From: Rubrivirga sp. SAORIC476
Lineage (GTDB): Bacteria > Bacteroidota > Rhodothermia > Rhodothermales > Rubricoccaceae
Assembly: GCF_002283555.1 (NCBI RefSeq)
Contig: NZ_MVOI01000006.1
Coordinates: 186,001-250,000, forward strand
DNA length: 64,000 nucleotides
Reading direction: 5' to 3'
Part shown: piece by piece, positions 61,248 through 64,000 of the stretch
Layout: every line of letters begins with the position of its first letter
How positions within the stretch are numbered: position 1 is the first letter of the stretch
Position numbers and translations under genes: made by a program
Notes under the pieces: model-generated
What the model was told of the DNA's origin: nothing
Databases searched by the model: none
What the model saw: only the letters and a program-made list of their open reading frames with translations

Positions 61248-62318
61248 TCAGCCCGCCCGCTCCCGGATGCGTTCGGCGGCGGCGCGGCCTTCCTCCATCG
61301 CGAGGTGGACGCGCCCCTTGCCCGCCGTGAAGTCGCCCGCGAAGTAGAGGCCGAGGTCGGCCGCCTCGGCGAGCGTGTCGCCGTCCGCGGCACCGTCGGG
61401 CAGGGAGTAGCGCCAGCGCTGGGTGTCGGTCCAGATCGGCTCCGGGAGCGGGCCCCACACAGTCTCCACAGCCTCCGTGGCCGCGGCGACCAGCGAGGCG
61501 CGGTCGTCGTCGTAGTGGGCCTCCGTCCACATGTCCGACATCTGGGCGAGCAGGATCGAGGCGCCCTCGGGCGCGCGGCCCGGCTTGTCGCTCTCGACGG
61601 CGAGCCAGGCCACGTCGTGCGCTCCGCGGCCGTTCTCGCTCGCCGCATTCACGAACGCATACGCGTTCGCCGGACGCTCGATGGGGTGGTCGAAACCCCA
61701 CACGATGGTGAACTGGGAGCGGTAGGACACGCTGCCGAGCGCGTCGGCCAGGGCGTCGGGGAGGGAGCTGGCGCGGAGGAGCTCGGCCGTTTGCGGAGCC
61801 GGAGGCGTGAGCAGGACCGCGTCGAAGCGGTCGTGGCGGGCGCCGTCGTCGGTGAGGACCGACCAGCTGGCAGCCTGCCGGTCGAGGCGCACGACGCGCG
61901 CCTTCTGCACCCGCGTGAGGTCCGGCGTCGCGTCGATCAGGAGGTGGCCCAGGCTGGCGATGCCGTCTGCGAGCGTCCAGCGGGCGCCGCCCTCCCGGGC
62001 TTCGTCGGGCCGCAGCACGCCCTCGTCGTCGAACGGCCAGACGGCGCCCTCGATCTCGGCGAGGTCGTCACCCAGGAGGTCGCGGAGCACGCCCGCGATG
62101 GGGCTGCCGGGGTCCGGGCCGAGGTACTGCGCGCCGTGGTCGAAGCGCCAGCGGACCGTCTCGCCATCCGGGCCCGGCACGTCGCGCCAGCGGGTGGCCG
62201 CGCGACCAGAGACGCCGCGGCTCTTCTCGAAGACCGTGGTGTGGATGCCCGCCGCGTTGCGGAGGGCGTGGGCGGCGGCGAGCCCGGCAGGACCGGCACC
62301 GACGATGGCGAGGCGCAT
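61248..62318 (-). CDS. FAD-dependent oxidoreductase, renalase-like
   Basis: A 356-residue flavoenzyme. The dinucleotide fold opens MRLAIVGAGPAGLAAAHAL, GxGxxG, then VFEKSRGVSGRAATRW places the ribose-binding acidic residue and the arginine block found in bacterial renalase and amine oxidase relatives. RFDHGAQYLG precedes the substrate cavity, and the C-terminal YFAGDFTAGKGRVHLAMEEG is the FAD-closing motif. Renalases oxidise misreduced NAD isomers; the assignment within the family is not secure. Confidence 0.88.
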   Translation of the reverse strand: MRLAIVGAGPAGLAAAHALRNAAGIHTTVFEKSRGVSGRAATRWRDVPGPDGETVRWRFDHGAQYLGPDPGSPIAGVLRDLLGDDLAEIEGAVWPFDDEGVLRPDEAREGGARWTLADGIASLGHLLIDATPDLTRVQKARVVRLDRQAASWSVLTDDGARHDRFDAVLLTPPAPQTAELLRASSLPDALADALGSVSYRSQFTIVWGFDHPIERPANAYAFVNAASENGRGAHDVAWLAVESDKPGRAPEGASILLAQMSDMWTEAHYDDDRASLVAAATEAVETVWGPLPEPIWTDTQRWRYSLPDGAADGDTLAEAADLGLYFAGDFTAGKGRVHLAMEEGRAAAERIRERAG

Positions 62319-62369
62319 GGAAAGCCGTGGGGTGTCCGTCGTCCACCCAGCGCCGTCGTCCCGGTTCCG

Positions 62370-64000
62370 TCAGGGGGTCGAGTCCAGGACCGGGGGCCGC
62401 GGCGCCATCGACCCCGACGGCTTCTCGACCGGGCGGGAGACGAACGTGCCGCCGCCGGGTGCCGCCAGGCTCGGCGTGCGCGTCGCGATGGCCGCCGCGA
62501 TGGCGTCGCGGAGGTCGTTTCGTCCGAACGGCTTGGTGAGGTAGGCGTCGAAGCCCGCGGCGAGGAACCGCTCGCGGTCGCCGGGGAGCCCGTAGGCGGT
62601 CACGGCGACGAGGGGGAGCCCCGAGAAGGCCGCCGACGAGCGCAGGTGGCGCATCACGTCCTCGCCCGAGAGCGAGAGCCCGAGGTGGATGTCCAGCAGC
62701 ACGGCGTCGGGCCGCTCGGCGTGGATCGAGCGGAGCGCGTCGTCGCCGCCGGTGGCCGTCGACACTCGGAAGGTGTCGGCGAGCGAGTGGACGGCGATCT
62801 CTCGCGCCTGGACGTTGTCGTCGACGATGAGAACGAGGGGCCGCTGGTCGGGCGCGACCTCCGCGGGGCCGCCCCGGGGCAGCGAGACCGTGAAGGTGGT
62901 GCCGACCCCCTTCTGGCTTTCGACGGTGATCGTGCCGTTCATGCGGTCGAGTAGCTGACGCGTGAGCGCCAGCCCCAGCCCGGCGCCCTCGTACTTCCGG
63001 ATGGACCCGCTCGACTCCTGCTCGAACTCGCCGAACATGCGGGGGATGAACGCCTCCTCGACCCCGATGCCCGTGTCGCGAACGACCAGTTCCACCCGCG
63101 TACCGGCCGGGCGGACGCTGACCGTGACGCCGCCCGCCTCGGTGAACTTGATGGCGTTGCCGACGAGGTTGTGGAGCACCCGCACGAGGGCGGGCTCGTC
63201 GGCCGTGGCGAGGTGGGTGCCCGGGGCCACGTCGGCGAGGACGTCGAGTCCCTGCTCGGTCGCGGCGGGCTGGAACATCTCGACGGCCTCTCGCACCAGG
63301 TCCCCCAGGTCGACCCGCTCCAGCGCGATCCCGTCGCGACCCGCCTCCAGACGGGCGAGGTCCAGCACCGAGTTGAGGGTGTCCATGAGGCGCCGCCCGC
63401 TGCGCGCGATCAGATCCACGAACTCGACCTGCGTCTCGTCGGTGACCTCCTCCGACAGCACGTCGGCGAAGCCGAGGATGGCCGTCAGCGGGGTCCGGAT
63501 CTCGTGGCTCATGTTGGCCAGGAAGGTGCTCTTGAGCGCCGCCACCTCCTCGGCCTGGCGCTTGGCCTGGATGAGGACTGCCTGCGCCCGCTTCCGCTCG
63601 GTGACGTCGCGGAGGTTGAGCACCAGGCCCTCCACGGCGGGGTCGTCGTAGAGGGCGGTCGCGGCGCCTTCCACGAACACGTCGTGTCCGTCGGCGTGGA
63701 GGAACCGGAGTTCGACCTGCGACGAGGGCACGCCCGCGCTGGCCTCCGCCAGGAAGGTCGCCGCGCGCTCCTGATCCTCGGGGTGGACGAGCGCCAGCAG
63801 GGACGTGTGCTGGAGCGTGTCGGGCGTGTGCCCCAGCAGCAGCTCCACGGCCGGGCTGACGTACGTGAACCGGTCGGCGCGGTCCGCCACGACCACCACG
63901 TCGGAGGACCGCTGGACGAGCGCTCGGAAGCGAGCCTCGCTGTGGTTGAGCGCGAGACGAGCCTCCCGCTCCGTGGTGACGTCCTCGACGGCGCCCTCGT
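62370..64000 (-). CDS. Hybrid sensor histidine kinase with PAS domains and response-regulator receiver (N-terminus beyond window)
   Basis: The last 543 residues of a larger protein that continues past the right edge. In order: the end of a PAS or linker (EGAVEDVTTEREARLALNHS), a complete PAS domain (SDVVVVADRADRFTYVSPAV, with the PAC end LNLRDVTERKRAQAVL), a HisKA dimerisation domain with its histidine in LANMSHEIRTPLTAILGF, an HATPase with N, G1 and G2 boxes (LVGNAIKFTEAGG, RDTGIGVEEAF, EGAGLGLAL), and a receiver domain (LVLIVDDNVQAREI, DAVLLDIHLGLSL). Receiver and kinase on one chain allow intramolecular phosphorelay. Output partner not seen. Confidence 0.95.
   Translation of the reverse strand, partial: EGAVEDVTTEREARLALNHSEARFRALVQRSSDVVVVADRADRFTYVSPAVELLLGHTPDTLQHTSLLALVHPEDQERAATFLAEASAGVPSSQVELRFLHADGHDVFVEGAATALYDDPAVEGLVLNLRDVTERKRAQAVLIQAKRQAEEVAALKSTFLANMSHEIRTPLTAILGFADVLSEEVTDETQVEFVDLIARSGRRLMDTLNSVLDLARLEAGRDGIALERVDLGDLVREAVEMFQPAATEQGLDVLADVAPGTHLATADEPALVRVLHNLVGNAIKFTEAGGVTVSVRPAGTRVELVVRDTGIGVEEAFIPRMFGEFEQESSGSIRKYEGAGLGLALTRQLLDRMNGTITVESQKGVGTTFTVSLPRGGPAEVAPDQRPLVLIVDDNVQAREIAVHSLADTFRVSTATGGDDALRSIHAERPDAVLLDIHLGLSLSGEDVMRHLRSSAAFSGLPLVAVTAYGLPGDRERFLAAGFDAYLTKPFGRNDLRDAIAAAIATRTPSLAAPGGGTFVSRPVEKPSGSMAPRPPVLDSTP

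Overview
The window is very GC-rich chromosomal DNA from what looks like a marine, aerobic member of Rhodothermota/Bacteroidota, probably near Rubricoccaceae (Rubrivirga/Rubricoccus type). The evidence is four secreted proteins ending in a type IX secretion (Por) C-terminal sorting domain, a Bacteroidota-style TonB-dependent outer-membrane protein, many SPII lipoproteins, absent or weak Shine-Dalgarno sequences, and a recurring TAG(G/C)TT element before start codons that resembles the Bacteroidota -7 box. The lineage is an inference. I see no rRNA, tRNA, CRISPR, insertion sequence or prophage.

Layout. 1-2.9 kb: start of mreD, dacB (PBP4), a small membrane protein, idi. 3-9.6 kb: a secreted protein, a PH-like membrane protein, an SLC12-type transporter, a decayed secreted FG-GAP-like gene, and a large secreted M36 metallopeptidase. 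9.8-13.9 kb: periplasmic coiled-coil protein, unknown protein, mdh, alkaline phosphatase lipoprotein. 13.9-23.3 kb: a Ser/Thr kinase with TPRs, membrane proteins, a DnaQ-exonuclease/GIY-YIG fusion nuclease, a thioredoxin-TPR protein, a TolB-like propeller lipoprotein and a DUF805 protein. 23.3-30.3 kb: TonB-dependent receptor, three lipoproteins (one with HEYGH), an M20 hydrolase. 30.4-43.9 kb: secreted penicillin acylase, secreted M28 peptidase, a DUF58 protein, an HEAGH membrane protein, an amidohydrolase, a coiled-coil protein, a secreted M48-like protein, and a 1337-residue surface protein with an internal duplication. 44-49.7 kb: recG, a protein with an L7/L12-like domain, a DASH-type cryptochrome/photolyase, pdxH, small membrane proteins. 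49.8-54.5 kb: a five-gene minus-strand cluster (membrane protein, winged-helix regulator, membrane protein, uppS, creD-like) with a repeated palindrome. 54.5-57.6 kb: SIMPL protein, nitrilase-family hydrolase, fetB-fetA. 57.7-59.9 kb: an aromatic-amino-acid attenuator followed by a chorismate mutase-prephenate dehydratase-ACT-DAHP synthase fusion. 60-64 kb: DUF2911 lipoprotein, FAD oxidoreductase, and the C-terminal part of a hybrid sensor kinase.

The two best discovery candidates are (1) the 57.77-59.94 kb unit: a 28-residue leader peptide with Tyr, Tyr-Trp-Phe codons, an intrinsic terminator and a perfectly complementary antiterminator arm, controlling one polypeptide that combines the first step of the shikimate pathway with the phenylalanine branch; and (2) the 49.8-54.5 kb envelope cluster, in which CTTTG-N5-CAAAG palindromes sit on or just before three start codons beside a winged-helix regulator gene.

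Transcription units often end in very long GC hairpins lacking a U-tract; several contain a CCTCGG/CCGAGG core and two have C(UUCG)G loops. Much of the coding capacity is secretory: hydrolases (M36, M28, penicillin acylase, M48-like, amidohydrolase, alkaline phosphatase) suggest a scavenger of proteins, peptides and phosphate esters.
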